Source: an uncultured Gammaproteobacteria bacterium
GTDB taxonomy: Bacteria > Pseudomonadota > Gammaproteobacteria > Pseudomonadales > Pseudohongiellaceae
DNA length: 64,000 nt
Assembly: GCA_937898685.1 (NCBI GenBank)
Contig: CALEJT010000017.1
Span: forward strand, 62,001 to 126,000
Reading direction: 5' to 3'
A model generated the notes under the pieces. The model had not been told where the DNA came from. It saw only the letters and a program-made list of their open reading frames with translations, and searched no databases. Position 1 is the first letter of the stretch. Every line of letters begins with the position of its first letter. The position numbers and the translations under genes are program-made. Below, in pieces: positions 55,051 through 63,678 of this stretch.

Positions 55051-55536
55051 ATGGCGCACCACAGTTCTTCGTTTCGCTTTCTTCCTCAGCTGTTTTTGCT
55101 GATGGTTTCTCTGGGTTTCAGTGCTGCAGCGCACGCCGAAGCGACCTCCCTCCCCCTGCATACTGCCGGTTCCGGCACGCTGTATCTCGATGGCCGCCTG
55201 GTGAATGCGGTGGACACGGAGCTCTTGCTCGACACGGGTTCTGGTTATGTCAGTCTCAGCCGCGAAACCTTCAACCGCGTGAAAGGCCATGCCGGAACCC
55301 GCTATCTGCGCGAAATTCACGGAGTGCTGGCGAACGGCAAGAGTGTGGCCGTGCCGGTCTATGCCATCGCGGAACTTTCTCTTGGCGCCAACTGCACGCT
55401 GTACAACGTCGAAGTAGCGGTGATGCCGAATGGCTCACGGGACATCCTCGGCCTCAATGCGCTGCGCCAGCTGCAGCCGCTGACCTTGCAGTTGGATCCA
55501 CCGCAGCTCGTGGCAAACTGCTCGCACGACAGCTGA
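55051..55536 (+). CDS. Retropepsin-like aspartic protease
   Basis: A 161-residue secreted single-domain aspartic protease-like protein. A signal peptide (about residues 1-30, ending AHA) precedes a domain with ELLLDTGSGYVSLS, the DTG active-site loop, and a later hydrophobic-hydrophobic-Gly (DILGLNAL). One copy per chain means it should work as a dimer, as in retroviral proteases. It may be periplasmic. The target is unknown. Confidence 0.8.
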   Translation: MAHHSSSFRFLPQLFLLMVSLGFSAAAHAEATSLPLHTAGSGTLYLDGRLVNAVDTELLLDTGSGYVSLSRETFNRVKGHAGTRYLREIHGVLANGKSVAVPVYAIAELSLGANCTLYNVEVAVMPNGSRDILGLNALRQLQPLTLQLDPPQLVANCSHDS

Positions 55537-55554
55537 AGGTTCCCTCTCCGCTAG

Positions 55555-55989
55555 ATGTCCTCTCATCTCTTCGTCTACGGCACGCTGCGTAGCGACTGCG
55601 GCGCCGTATATGGCGCTCTGCTCAATACCCATTTCGTTTTGTGCGGTTCAGCGCGTGTGCGTGGTGAGCTGTTCGAAATCGCTGGCTATCCCGGCCTGCA
55701 CGCGAGTGAGGTTGAGAATGCTGGATGGGTAATAGGAGAACTTTATCGGTTGACGGGATCGTTCAGCGCATTCGACGTGCTCGATGACTACGAAGGTTGC
55801 AGCCCGCGGCATGCATCACCACACGAATACTCACGTCGTGTCTTGCCGGTGCAATTCGGAGAAGAAGTAGTGGAGGCCTACGTCTACTGCTACGAAGGCG
55901 AAGTGGATCCCGGCAAATACATTGCCTCGGGTGATTACCGGGAGTTTCTGAAGAACCAGAAAATTCGTGTGAGTCCGGCTTCCCGCTGA
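55555..55989 (+). CDS. Gamma-glutamylcyclotransferase-like (AIG2) protein
   Basis: A 144-residue AIG2/GGCT-fold protein. It has the FVYGTLR start that forms the substrate loop, GELFEIAGYPGLH, and the catalytic Glu candidate in LDDYEGC. Activity on gamma-glutamyl-amine or related substrates is likely, but YtfP-type relatives are uncharacterised. It follows the protease gene by 18 bases. Confidence 0.82.
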   Translation: MSSHLFVYGTLRSDCGAVYGALLNTHFVLCGSARVRGELFEIAGYPGLHASEVENAGWVIGELYRLTGSFSAFDVLDDYEGCSPRHASPHEYSRRVLPVQFGEEVVEAYVYCYEGEVDPGKYIASGDYREFLKNQKIRVSPASR

Positions 55990-56010
55990 GCGGAAAGCCG
56001 GAACGTTCAT

Positions 56011-57378
56011 TCAAACCGCGACGCCGCCCATCAACGCCAGGATTTCCTGGGTCTTGGCCTGCATCAAGGCAATGTCACCACGCGATTCGACGTTGAGACG
56101 AATCACCGGCTCGGTGTTGGACATGCGCAGGTTGAAGCGCCACTCAGGGAAGCTGAGGCTCACACCGTCGGTGTAATCGATGTCGATCGCATCGGCCTTG
56201 TAGTGCGCGAGCACTTTCTCGATCACGGCCTTGGCATCGTCGACCTTGCGGTTGATTTCACCACTGGCGGGAAAACGTGCAATGGCTTCTTCCACCAGCT
56301 GAGACAGCGGTTTGCCGGTGGTGCACAGCAGCTCGAGCACGAGCAGCCACGGAATCATGCCGCTGTCGCAGTAGAAGAAATCGCGGAAGTAGTGGTGCGC
56401 GCTCATCTCACCGCCGTAGATGGCGTCTTCACTGCGCATCTTCTCCTTGATGAAGGCGTGGCCGGATTTGCACTGCACGACCTGGCCACCGAATTCCTTC
56501 ACTACGGCCTGCGTGTTCCAGGTCAGGCGCGGATCGTGAATGATCTTGCTGCCGGGGAAGCGCTTGAGGAAGGACTCGGCCAACAGCCCCACGATGTAGT
56601 AACCCTCGATGAAGCCGCCTTTCTCGTCGAAGAAGAAGCAGCGATCGAAGTCACCGTCCCAGGCCAGCGCCACATCCGCCTTCGCGGCGAGCAAGGCATC
56701 GATGGTCGGCTGACGGTTCTCTTCCAAAAGCGGGTTGGGCACACCGTTCGGGAAATTACCATCGGGCTCGTGGAAGACTTTCACGAACTCGAAGGGCAGA
56801 TGGGGTTCGAGCAAGTCCACGATGCGGCCGGCGCCACCGTTGCCTGGGTTGCTCACCACTTTCAGCTTCTTGAGCGCGGAAAGATCGATGTAGGACAAAA
56901 GGTGCTCGACGTAGTCGGCCTTGGTGTCCACCTCACGCACGGTACCTTTCTTGGCCACATCAGGGAACTCGTTCTTTTCAGCGAGTTTGCGGATGTCTTC
57001 CAAACCCGTATCGCCGCTGATCGGACGCGATTCCTCGCGCACGAACTTCATGCCGTTGTAGTCCTTCGGGTTGTGGCTGGCGGTCACCACGATGCCGCCA
57101 TCGACTTTCAGATGACTGGTGGCGAAGTAGATCTCTTCCGTGCCGCACTGACCGATGTTGAGCACGTCCACGCCGGAGTCGGTGAGGCCACGCGACAGCG
57201 CGTCGCAGAGCTGACGACTGCTGAGGCGGATGTCATAGCCCACTACGACTTGCTTCGGCTGCAGAAACGCTGCATAGGCGCGTCCGATGCGGTAGGCGAT
57301 GTCCTCGTTGAGCTGGTCCGGAATACGGCCTCGAACATCGTAGGCCTTGAAACAGGTGAGGGCTTGTACAGCTGTCAT
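56011..57378 (-). CDS. Phosphomannomutase/phosphoglucomutase
   Basis: A 455-residue alpha-D-phosphohexomutase of the ManB/CpsG group. The phosphoserine loop is TASHNPKDYNGMKF, the metal site is DGDFDRCFFFD, the sugar loop GEMSAHHYFRDF, and the phosphate-binding loop RMSNTEPVIRLNVE. It makes mannose 1-phosphate for surface sugars and possibly glucose 1-phosphate. It is 4 bases after galU, so both belong to one nucleotide-sugar operon. Confidence 0.92.
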   Translation of the reverse strand: MTAVQALTCFKAYDVRGRIPDQLNEDIAYRIGRAYAAFLQPKQVVVGYDIRLSSRQLCDALSRGLTDSGVDVLNIGQCGTEEIYFATSHLKVDGGIVVTASHNPKDYNGMKFVREESRPISGDTGLEDIRKLAEKNEFPDVAKKGTVREVDTKADYVEHLLSYIDLSALKKLKVVSNPGNGGAGRIVDLLEPHLPFEFVKVFHEPDGNFPNGVPNPLLEENRQPTIDALLAAKADVALAWDGDFDRCFFFDEKGGFIEGYYIVGLLAESFLKRFPGSKIIHDPRLTWNTQAVVKEFGGQVVQCKSGHAFIKEKMRSEDAIYGGEMSAHHYFRDFFYCDSGMIPWLLVLELLCTTGKPLSQLVEEAIARFPASGEINRKVDDAKAVIEKVLAHYKADAIDIDYTDGVSLSFPEWRFNLRMSNTEPVIRLNVESRGDIALMQAKTQEILALMGGVAV

Positions 57379-57382
57379 GAGC

Positions 57383-58219
57383 TCATTCCTTGTACACGTT
57401 CTTGTAGAAGAAGTCGGTGGCTTCCATGAAACCGGGCACGCTGCCGCAGTCGAAGCGACGGCCTTGGAATTTGTAGGCGAGGACGCGACCCTGCTGTGCC
57501 TGCACCATCAAGGCGTCGGTGATCTGCAGCTCGCCGCCGCGGCCGGGAGGCGTTTCGCGCAGGATGTCGAAGATGTCGGGAGTGAGGATGTAGCGACCAA
57601 TGATGGCGAGGTTGCTCGGTGCTTCTTCCTGCTTCGGTTTTTCCACCATCTTGCTGACACGCACGATGCCGGGAGCGATTTCGTCACCGGCGATCACGCC
57701 GTACTTGTGGGTCTGATCGTGCGGTACTTCCTCGACAGCGACGATGGAGCAGCGGTAATACTTGTAGAGTTCGACCATCTGCGACAGCACCCCCTTGTCG
57801 GGGTTGTAGCAAAGGTCGTCTGCCAGCAGTACGGCAAAGGGCTGATCGCCGATCAGGGTTTCGCCGGTGAGGATGGCATGGCCCAGGCCCTTCATCTCGA
57901 TCTGGCGGGTATAGGAGAACACGGCCTCCTGCATGATGCGGCGGATCTCCCTCAGGTAGCCTTCTTTGTCGCTACCGGCGATCTGGTGTTCGAGCTCGTA
58001 GTTGATGTCGAAGTGGTCTTCGATGGCACGCTTGCCACGACCGGTCACCACCGCCATGCCGCTGATGCCGGCATCCAGCGCCTCTTCCACGCCATATTGG
58101 ATGAGCGGCTTGTTGACCACCGGCAGCATTTCCTTGGGCATGGACTTGGTGGTCGGAAGGAACCGAGTCCCATAACCTGCTGCTGGAAACAGGCATTTCT
58201 TTATTGGCGAGTTTTTCAT
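57383..58219 (-). CDS. galU: UTP-glucose-1-phosphate uridylyltransferase
   Basis: A 278-residue GalU that makes UDP-glucose. It has the nucleotide-binding FPAAGYGTRFLPTTKSMPKE, KPLIQYGVEEALDAG, LADDLCYNPDKG and VEKPKQEEAPSN. Length fits the family. It is first in the galU-phosphomannomutase operon. Confidence 0.95.
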   Translation of the reverse strand: MKNSPIKKCLFPAAGYGTRFLPTTKSMPKEMLPVVNKPLIQYGVEEALDAGISGMAVVTGRGKRAIEDHFDINYELEHQIAGSDKEGYLREIRRIMQEAVFSYTRQIEMKGLGHAILTGETLIGDQPFAVLLADDLCYNPDKGVLSQMVELYKYYRCSIVAVEEVPHDQTHKYGVIAGDEIAPGIVRVSKMVEKPKQEEAPSNLAIIGRYILTPDIFDILRETPPGRGGELQITDALMVQAQQGRVLAYKFQGRRFDCGSVPGFMEATDFFYKNVYKE

Positions 58220-58572
58220 CGAAGACTTCCTATGCTTCCTGGCTGTTGTTAATTAATTGGGGAAGCACGGCCCGTGCCGTGCAGAAACTGGAAGGAGATG
58301 CCTACTTCTCTTTGGCTGGCTCCAAACCTGCGGGGATGTGACATGCAAGATCCTTGCTTGAGTGAGCCCGCATTATAGTGAGAAAGTTTTATGAGGTGAG
58401 CGACCCCGGTCATTTTGTGCAACACCGCTCAGTATGGGCTGTTGCGCTGCATCCGGTTAGGTATATGGCTATCGAACCTATATAATGTGCCGTTTTCAGC
58501 GCCAGGCGCCCGTTCCCGCATGATCCCTGTGCTGATGAAGCGGGACGAGCCACCAGGACTTATCAGGACCCC
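58220..58572. promoter_or_regulatory. Divergent galU / fabA promoter region
   Basis: About 350 bases without a gene. A minus-strand TATAAT (58377-58372) suits galU, and a plus-strand TATAAT (58481-58486) lies 87 bases before fabA; no clear -35 boxes are visible. An inverted repeat GCACGG (58265-58270) / CCGTGC (58272-58277) lies in the galU leader. Nothing else stands out. Confidence 0.45.
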
Positions 58573-59103
58573 ATGAATCAATTGTTCAGCCCCAAATCCA
58601 GCTACACCCGCGATGAATTGCTGTCTTGCGGCCACGGCCGGATGTTCGGCCCTGGCAACGCCCGTCTTCCCATCGGCAACATGTTGATGGTCGACCGTAT
58701 CACCGAGATCAGTGCCACTGGCGGCAGCGAGGGCAAGGGCTACGTGGTGGCGGAATTGGACATCACCCCCGACCTGTGGTTCTTCAGCTGCCACTTCGAA
58801 GACGATCCGGTAATGCCCGGCTGTCTCGGCCTCGACGCCATGTGGCAGTTGGTGGGCTTCTACCTCGGCTGGCGCGGCAACCCCGGCAAGGGGCGCGCAC
58901 TCGGCTGTGGCGAAGTGAAGTTCACCGGTGAAATCCTGCCGACGGCCACCAAGGTGCTGTACGAACTCGATATCAAACGCCTGATCGAACGCAAGCTCAT
59001 CATGGGCATCGCCGACGGCCAGGTTTCTGTGGACGGCAAGGTTATTTATACTGCCAAGGCCTTGAAAGTCGGCCTTTTCAAGCCCAACGAGCGCTTGGGT
59101 TAA
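58573..59103 (+). CDS. fabA: 3-hydroxydecanoyl-ACP dehydratase/isomerase
   Basis: A 176-residue FabA, the enzyme that branches fatty-acid synthesis to unsaturated chains. The active-site His is in FFSCHFEDDPVMPG and the Asp in GCLGLDAMWQL. Its presence with fabB marks a gammaproteobacterial-type anaerobic unsaturated fatty-acid route. fabB follows after 62 bases. Confidence 0.97.
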   Translation: MNQLFSPKSSYTRDELLSCGHGRMFGPGNARLPIGNMLMVDRITEISATGGSEGKGYVVAELDITPDLWFFSCHFEDDPVMPGCLGLDAMWQLVGFYLGWRGNPGKGRALGCGEVKFTGEILPTATKVLYELDIKRLIERKLIMGIADGQVSVDGKVIYTAKALKVGLFKPNERLG

Positions 59104-59165
59104 TCCAGACCGCTGCGCCACGCCCCCGCATCATCACCCGCGAAATCAAGAGGTTCACTGTCAAC

Positions 59166-60386
59166 ATGCGTCGTGTAGTCGTCACCGGGATGGGCATCGT
59201 TTCCTGCATAGGCACGGATCAGCAAACGGTTCTTGCCTCACTCAGGGACAGCCGCAGCGGCATCGTTTACCGCCCGGAGTACGAGGAACGCGGCATGCGC
59301 AGCCACGTGGCTGGCGCCGTGGACATCGACTTCGCCGCCCACATCGACCGCAAGGATCTGCGCTTCATGGGTGCGGCCGCGGCCTATGGTTATTTGGCTC
59401 TCGCGCAGGCCATCCAGGACTCCGGCCTCACCGAAAACGAAGTGTCGAACATCCGCACCGGCATCATCATGGGCGCCGGTGGCTCCTCCACCGAAGACAT
59501 GGTGGAAACCGCCGACGTACTGCGTGAGAAAGGCCTCAAGCGCATCGGGCCCTATCGCGTCACCCGCACCATGGGCAGCACCGTTTCCGCCTGTCTGGCC
59601 ACCCCTTTCAAGATCAAGGGCGTCAACTATTCGATCTCTTCCGCCTGCGCCACCAGCGCACATTGCATCGGCAATGCCATGGAACTGATCCAGCTCGGCA
59701 AGCAGGACGTGGTCTTCGCCGGTGGCGGCGAAGCCGAACACTGGTCGCTCAGCTGCATGTTTGATGCCATGGGCGCGCTCTCCACCAAGTACAACGCCAC
59801 GCCGGCCGTCGCTTCGCGTGCCTACGACGCCGATCGTGATGGCTTCGTCATCGCCGGCGGCGGCGGTGTGCTGGTGATCGAAGCGCTCGACCACGCCCTG
59901 GCCCGCGGCGCCAAGATCTACGCCGAACTCACCGGCTACGGCGCCACTTCCGACGGCCTCGACATGGTGGCCCCATCCGGCGAAGGTGCGATCCGCTGCA
60001 TGCAGATGGCGATGGCAACGGCCAAGCGTCCAATCGACTACATCAACACCCACGGCACCAGTACCCCGGTCGGCGACGTGAAGGAAATCGAAGCCATCCG
60101 CGCCACTTTCGAAGACAAGCAGGTGCCCTTCATCAGTTCCACCAAGTCGCTCACCGGCCACTCGCTGGGCGCCACGGGAGTGCAGGAAGCGATCTACAGC
60201 CTCCTTATGATGCAGAACGACTTCATCGCCGCCTCCGCCCACATCGACAATCTCGATCCGGCCGTGGCCGACATGCCCATCGTTCGCACCCGCATGGACA
60301 ACAAGCGTCTCGACGCCGTGATGTCCAATAGCTTCGGCTTCGGCGGCACCAACGCCACGCTGGTGTTCGAACGCTACGAAGGATGA
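59166..60386 (+). CDS. fabB: 3-oxoacyl-ACP synthase I
   Basis: A 406-residue KAS I. The Cys-His-His triad is in SSACATSAHC, NTHGTSTPVGD and TGHSLGATG. It extends the cis-3-decenoyl chain made by FabA. Length fits the family. Confidence 0.97.
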   Translation: MRRVVVTGMGIVSCIGTDQQTVLASLRDSRSGIVYRPEYEERGMRSHVAGAVDIDFAAHIDRKDLRFMGAAAAYGYLALAQAIQDSGLTENEVSNIRTGIIMGAGGSSTEDMVETADVLREKGLKRIGPYRVTRTMGSTVSACLATPFKIKGVNYSISSACATSAHCIGNAMELIQLGKQDVVFAGGGEAEHWSLSCMFDAMGALSTKYNATPAVASRAYDADRDGFVIAGGGGVLVIEALDHALARGAKIYAELTGYGATSDGLDMVAPSGEGAIRCMQMAMATAKRPIDYINTHGTSTPVGDVKEIEAIRATFEDKQVPFISSTKSLTGHSLGATGVQEAIYSLLMMQNDFIAASAHIDNLDPAVADMPIVRTRMDNKRLDAVMSNSFGFGGTNATLVFERYEG

Positions 60387-60403
60387 ATCCAGGAGCGACG
60401 GTA

Positions 60404-60919
60404 ATGATCAGATCCTGTTCGTTGCGTCGCTGCCTACTCCTGGGTTCCCTCCTGCTCGCCGCCACCGCCCTGCCCGCGGTGGCGCAACTGCAAAGTTCCC
60501 CCACCTTGGGTTCCCCCACTTCCATCGTCGAGGGTGTGCTCCTGCCGGACGAAGCCTTTGCACTCAGCGGCTTCGTCGAAGCGGACGGCCATATCGCGCT
60601 CGTGTGGGAATTGCCCCCGCAAGGCTACTACCTCTACCGCAAGAGCCTGTCTGTGGAATTGCCTGACGGCACCGTACTGGAAGGTTATGACGTGCCGCAG
60701 GGCGTGATGGTCGAAGATGAATTCTTCGGGGAAAGCGAGGTGTACTTCGAACGTCTCTTGGTGCGCCTGCCGCTGCGCGAGGTGCCGGAGTCGGCCTTCA
60801 CCAGGACCTCCGATGGTGCCCGCGAGCTTGAATTGCTCGTCTCCTACCAAGGCTGTGCCCAGGACAAGTACTGTTATCCGCAGCAACACACGGCGTTGAC
60901 ACTCGAGCTGCCCGAATAA
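60404..60919 (+). CDS. Stand-alone DsbD N-terminal-domain protein
   Basis: A 171-residue exported protein equal to only the periplasmic alpha domain of DsbD. A signal peptide (about residues 1-27, ending AVAQ) precedes an immunoglobulin-like domain with PPQGYYLYRKSL and the redox pair in YQGCAQDKYCYPQ, matching the DsbD-alpha Cys pair. The eight-helix membrane domain and the C-terminal thioredoxin domain are absent, and none follows in the next 380 bases. ATG 60404 has AGGAG upstream. It may take electrons from another CcdA/DsbD-type membrane protein. It starts 17 bases after fabB. Confidence 0.82.
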   Translation: MIRSCSLRRCLLLGSLLLAATALPAVAQLQSSPTLGSPTSIVEGVLLPDEAFALSGFVEADGHIALVWELPPQGYYLYRKSLSVELPDGTVLEGYDVPQGVMVEDEFFGESEVYFERLLVRLPLREVPESAFTRTSDGARELELLVSYQGCAQDKYCYPQQHTALTLELPE

Positions 60920-61305
60920 ACCTGCGGTTCGCCAGAGCCCGAACTTTCCCGTTTCCGCATCGGCCCACTTGAAGCCACCGGTAGTCCGCATCGCCGACTG
61001 CGCATCCCTGCGATCTTCACGCGCCGTTGCAGCGCTCTGCCACTACGACCAACCAGTCCCATCTGAAAGCACCCTCCGCAAGGAAGAACGGTGGTGGCAG
61101 TACCAGGTCGACGGAGCCCGATGGCGACATCAGGATCGACCGCTCAGTCGAATTTCCTGCGCAACCACGACAAATGCCGAGGCCGCCGGCGACCACCTGC
61201 CATTCACATGCATCGCCGTAACGTCTGGTCCTTCCCTATTGCAAGGCGACAGTGCAAATTCCTCTCTTCTGCAAGGACCCACCACTCACTTTCGGAGGAG
61301 TAGCA
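60920..61305. other. Intergenic region, nothing recognised
   Basis: About 386 bases between the DsbD-alpha protein and the secreted lectin-like protein. Open frames here lack ribosome sites and do not look like proteins. A TTCGGAGGAG ribosome site for the next gene is at its right end. I see no DsbD remnant, hairpin terminator or repeat. Confidence 0.5.
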
Positions 61306-61935
61306 ATGCAACACAAAAACAAAATCATCGCAGGGATCGTTCTGGGCGCGCTTCTGAGCGGCGCGGCGCAAGCACAGCTGCAGACTGGCCCGATGTCGTT
61401 CTTCGTGACCAGCGCCGGCTCGGGAGATGGCGGCAACTTGGGTGGACTGGAAGGCGCCGATGCCATTTGTCAGGCCCGCGCCGAAGCCGTGGGTGCCGGC
61501 AATCGCACCTGGCGCGCCTATCTCAGCACCCAGGGCCCCAATGCGGTGAACGCCCGTGACCGCATCGGCACCGGCCCCTGGTTCAATGCGCACGGCACGC
61601 AGATCGCGGCCAACGTCGAGACTCTGCACAGCATCAACAACCGCATGTCACTCCTGAACGCTCTCGACGAACAGGGCCGCATCATTCCCGGCGCCGGTTA
61701 CACTCCGAACCGCCACGACATCCTCACCGGCTCGCAGCCCGACGGCACCGCCTATCCCCCCGGCGAGGACATGACCTGTAACAACTGGACCAGTAACAGC
61801 GACAACAACAAGGCACGCCTCGGTCACCACGACTTCGCCAACTGGAACTCCGCACACGATTCGCGCGGCTGCAGTCTGAATGCCCTGGTCGCCACCGGTG
61901 GTTATGGCCTGCTCTACTGCTTCGCAGCTGATTGA
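61306..61935 (+). CDS. Secreted endostatin/C-type-lectin-like protein
   Basis: A 209-residue exported protein. The signal peptide (MQHKNKIIAGIVLGALLSG, ending AQAQ) is followed by one domain with GADAICQARAEAVGAGNRTWRAYL, TGPWFNAHG and NWTSNS near a DSRGCSLN end. This pattern resembles bacterial members of the endostatin/C-type-lectin-like fold seen in secreted and cell-surface proteins. The four Cys could form two disulfides. It is likely periplasmic or secreted; its ligand is unknown. Strong ribosome site GGAGGAG 6 bases before ATG. Confidence 0.7.
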   Translation: MQHKNKIIAGIVLGALLSGAAQAQLQTGPMSFFVTSAGSGDGGNLGGLEGADAICQARAEAVGAGNRTWRAYLSTQGPNAVNARDRIGTGPWFNAHGTQIAANVETLHSINNRMSLLNALDEQGRIIPGAGYTPNRHDILTGSQPDGTAYPPGEDMTCNNWTSNSDNNKARLGHHDFANWNSAHDSRGCSLNALVATGGYGLLYCFAAD

Positions 61936-61948
61936 GGACGAAATGAAA

Positions 61949-61980
61949 AAGGCCAGTCCTGCGCAATCAGGACTGGCCTT
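61949..61980 (-). terminator. Terminator for the ankyrin gene
   Basis: A 12-bp stem AAGGCCAGTCCT (61949-61960) / AGGACTGGCCTT (61969-61980). The T run (five T) is on the minus strand, so it mainly ends the ankyrin-gene transcript; it could also stop the + strand transcript of the lectin-like gene. Confidence 0.75.
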
Positions 61981-62126
61981 CGACTAGATGACCAAACGAC
62001 AGGATTTGTAGCTTGTAGGCAGGTTGAGGTGAGCACCTCGGGCGAAGCCCAAGGTGGAACGCCCACTTCTCAATGCTGCACTCCAGGCCGCTGGCCAAAG
62101 CCGACGCAACCTAACTGCTCCCAGAC

Positions 62127-63668
62127 CTACAGCTGGCTCTGCAGATACTCGACCAGCTCGGGATATTCCTCTTCCTGCTCGCCACCGGCGAGGCCCATCG
62201 CGGAATCCATCGGCGTCTTGCCGTAGTAGTCCTTCACGTTCACCTGCGCGCCGTGTTCGACCAACCAGCGCGCGACCTTCATCCAGCCCCACTTGCCCGG
62301 CCCGAAGATCGGTGTCTGCCCCTGACGATTGGTCATGGAGCTGTGACGCGGCCAATCCGCCGTGTAGCTGGTGGCATCGGTGACGACGGCGTTCACGTCG
62401 GCGCCGGCTTCATACAACACTTCCAAGGTTTCGATGACGAGGTCTTCGATGTTCGGCTCATAGAACACGCTACCATCGCTGAGCATGCCGCGCGGTGTGG
62501 CGAGACCGGAGACGGCCAACAGGGGCGTGACGCCGAAAATGTTGGGAAGATCCACTTCCGCACCGTAGGACAGCAGCAACCGTGCTGCCTCGGCATCATG
62601 ACCAACGGCAGCGCGCAATAGCGGCGTCGTTCCCGTCGACAGCAATTCATCGGAGTAGCGGCCGTTACCACCACCGACACCCGGGCGATGGAAGTTCATC
62701 TGGGCATCGACATAGACACCCATGTCGAGCAGGCGTTTCGCCAGGGCCAGTGCCTGGTCCTTGCCGGCCTGATCCAAACGCCGATCGCGCGCCTGGATGC
62801 TGCGCACGTCGATCGCGAGATAGAGCGGCGTACGTCCCCACCAGTCGAAGGCATGCGGATCGGCGCCTTCATCGAGCAGGAGATTGGCGATGTCGAAGTG
62901 GAAGTTGTCGATCGCCACCAACAACGGCGTCACCCCTTCGGGGCTCGGAATGTTCGGATCGGCGCCGGCCTGCAACATCGCTTCGACGCATTCGAGACAA
63001 CCGCTGCGCGCAGCGTAGAGCAAGGGTGTCAGACCACCGGCCGGACGATATTGGCCACGCGGTTCGGAGGTCATCTGGCTGGACCAATCGAAGTACGTGG
63101 CGCGGCGCTGCACGTCGGCGCCCTTTTCGATCAGAAACTTGGCCACGTCGGCGTTTCTGCGCGCCGCGGCCCACATCAAGGCGGTCTGTCCAGTCCAACG
63201 CTCGACTGCGTTCACGTCGGCGCCTTTGGCGACGAGGGCCTTCACCACGTCGAGACTGCCGTTGTAGGCAGCGAGCATCAGCGGGGTCTGCCCATCATCG
63301 TTGGCGATGTTGGGATCGGCACCGGCGGCGAGCAGACGCTCCACCATCGGCAGATTCGCCAGACGTGCTGCTTCACTCAGCGGCGAAGCGCCGAACACGT
63401 TGGCACGATTGGGATCGGCTTCGCGGCGCAGCAGTTCCGTCACGAGTTCTTCGTCGACCTGGTACACCGCCCAGAGCAGTGGTGTGGAGCCGTCGTTCTG
63501 CGCTTCGTTCACGCTCGCTCCAGCCTGCAACAAGGCCTGGACGCTGCGCTTGTCACCCTGCGCGATCACATCGGCGAGAGAGGCATCGGCCTGCGCGTTC
63601 AGGCTCACGCCCAAGGCAGCGATGGCGACGAAGAGCTTCAATTTGGAATGGATGTCAGTGATTCGCAT
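62127..63668 (-). CDS. Exported ankyrin-repeat protein
   Basis: A 513-residue protein with a signal peptide (about residues 1-28, ending NAQA) and about ten ankyrin repeats through the rest (for example GSTPLLWAVYQVDEELV, GQTPLMLAAYNGSLDVV, GVTPLLVAIDNFHFDIA). Several repeats have insertions (about residues 300-420). ATG 63668 is preferred to an upstream in-frame ATG at 63737, inside the preceding gene. It starts 10 bases after the metallo-beta-lactamase-fold gene and should form a periplasmic binding scaffold; the partner is unknown. Confidence 0.85.
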   Translation of the reverse strand: MRITDIHSKLKLFVAIAALGVSLNAQADASLADVIAQGDKRSVQALLQAGASVNEAQNDGSTPLLWAVYQVDEELVTELLRREADPNRANVFGASPLSEAARLANLPMVERLLAAGADPNIANDDGQTPLMLAAYNGSLDVVKALVAKGADVNAVERWTGQTALMWAAARRNADVAKFLIEKGADVQRRATYFDWSSQMTSEPRGQYRPAGGLTPLLYAARSGCLECVEAMLQAGADPNIPSPEGVTPLLVAIDNFHFDIANLLLDEGADPHAFDWWGRTPLYLAIDVRSIQARDRRLDQAGKDQALALAKRLLDMGVYVDAQMNFHRPGVGGGNGRYSDELLSTGTTPLLRAAVGHDAEAARLLLSYGAEVDLPNIFGVTPLLAVSGLATPRGMLSDGSVFYEPNIEDLVIETLEVLYEAGADVNAVVTDATSYTADWPRHSSMTNRQGQTPIFGPGKWGWMKVARWLVEHGAQVNVKDYYGKTPMDSAMGLAGGEQEEEYPELVEYLQSQL

Positions 63669-63678
63669 GGACAGCCAC

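Noticed and set aside
60969..61559. A 196-codon plus-strand frame over the gap and the lectin-like gene
   Set aside because: It overlaps a gene with a signal peptide and strong ribosome site in another frame, and has no protein-like features.
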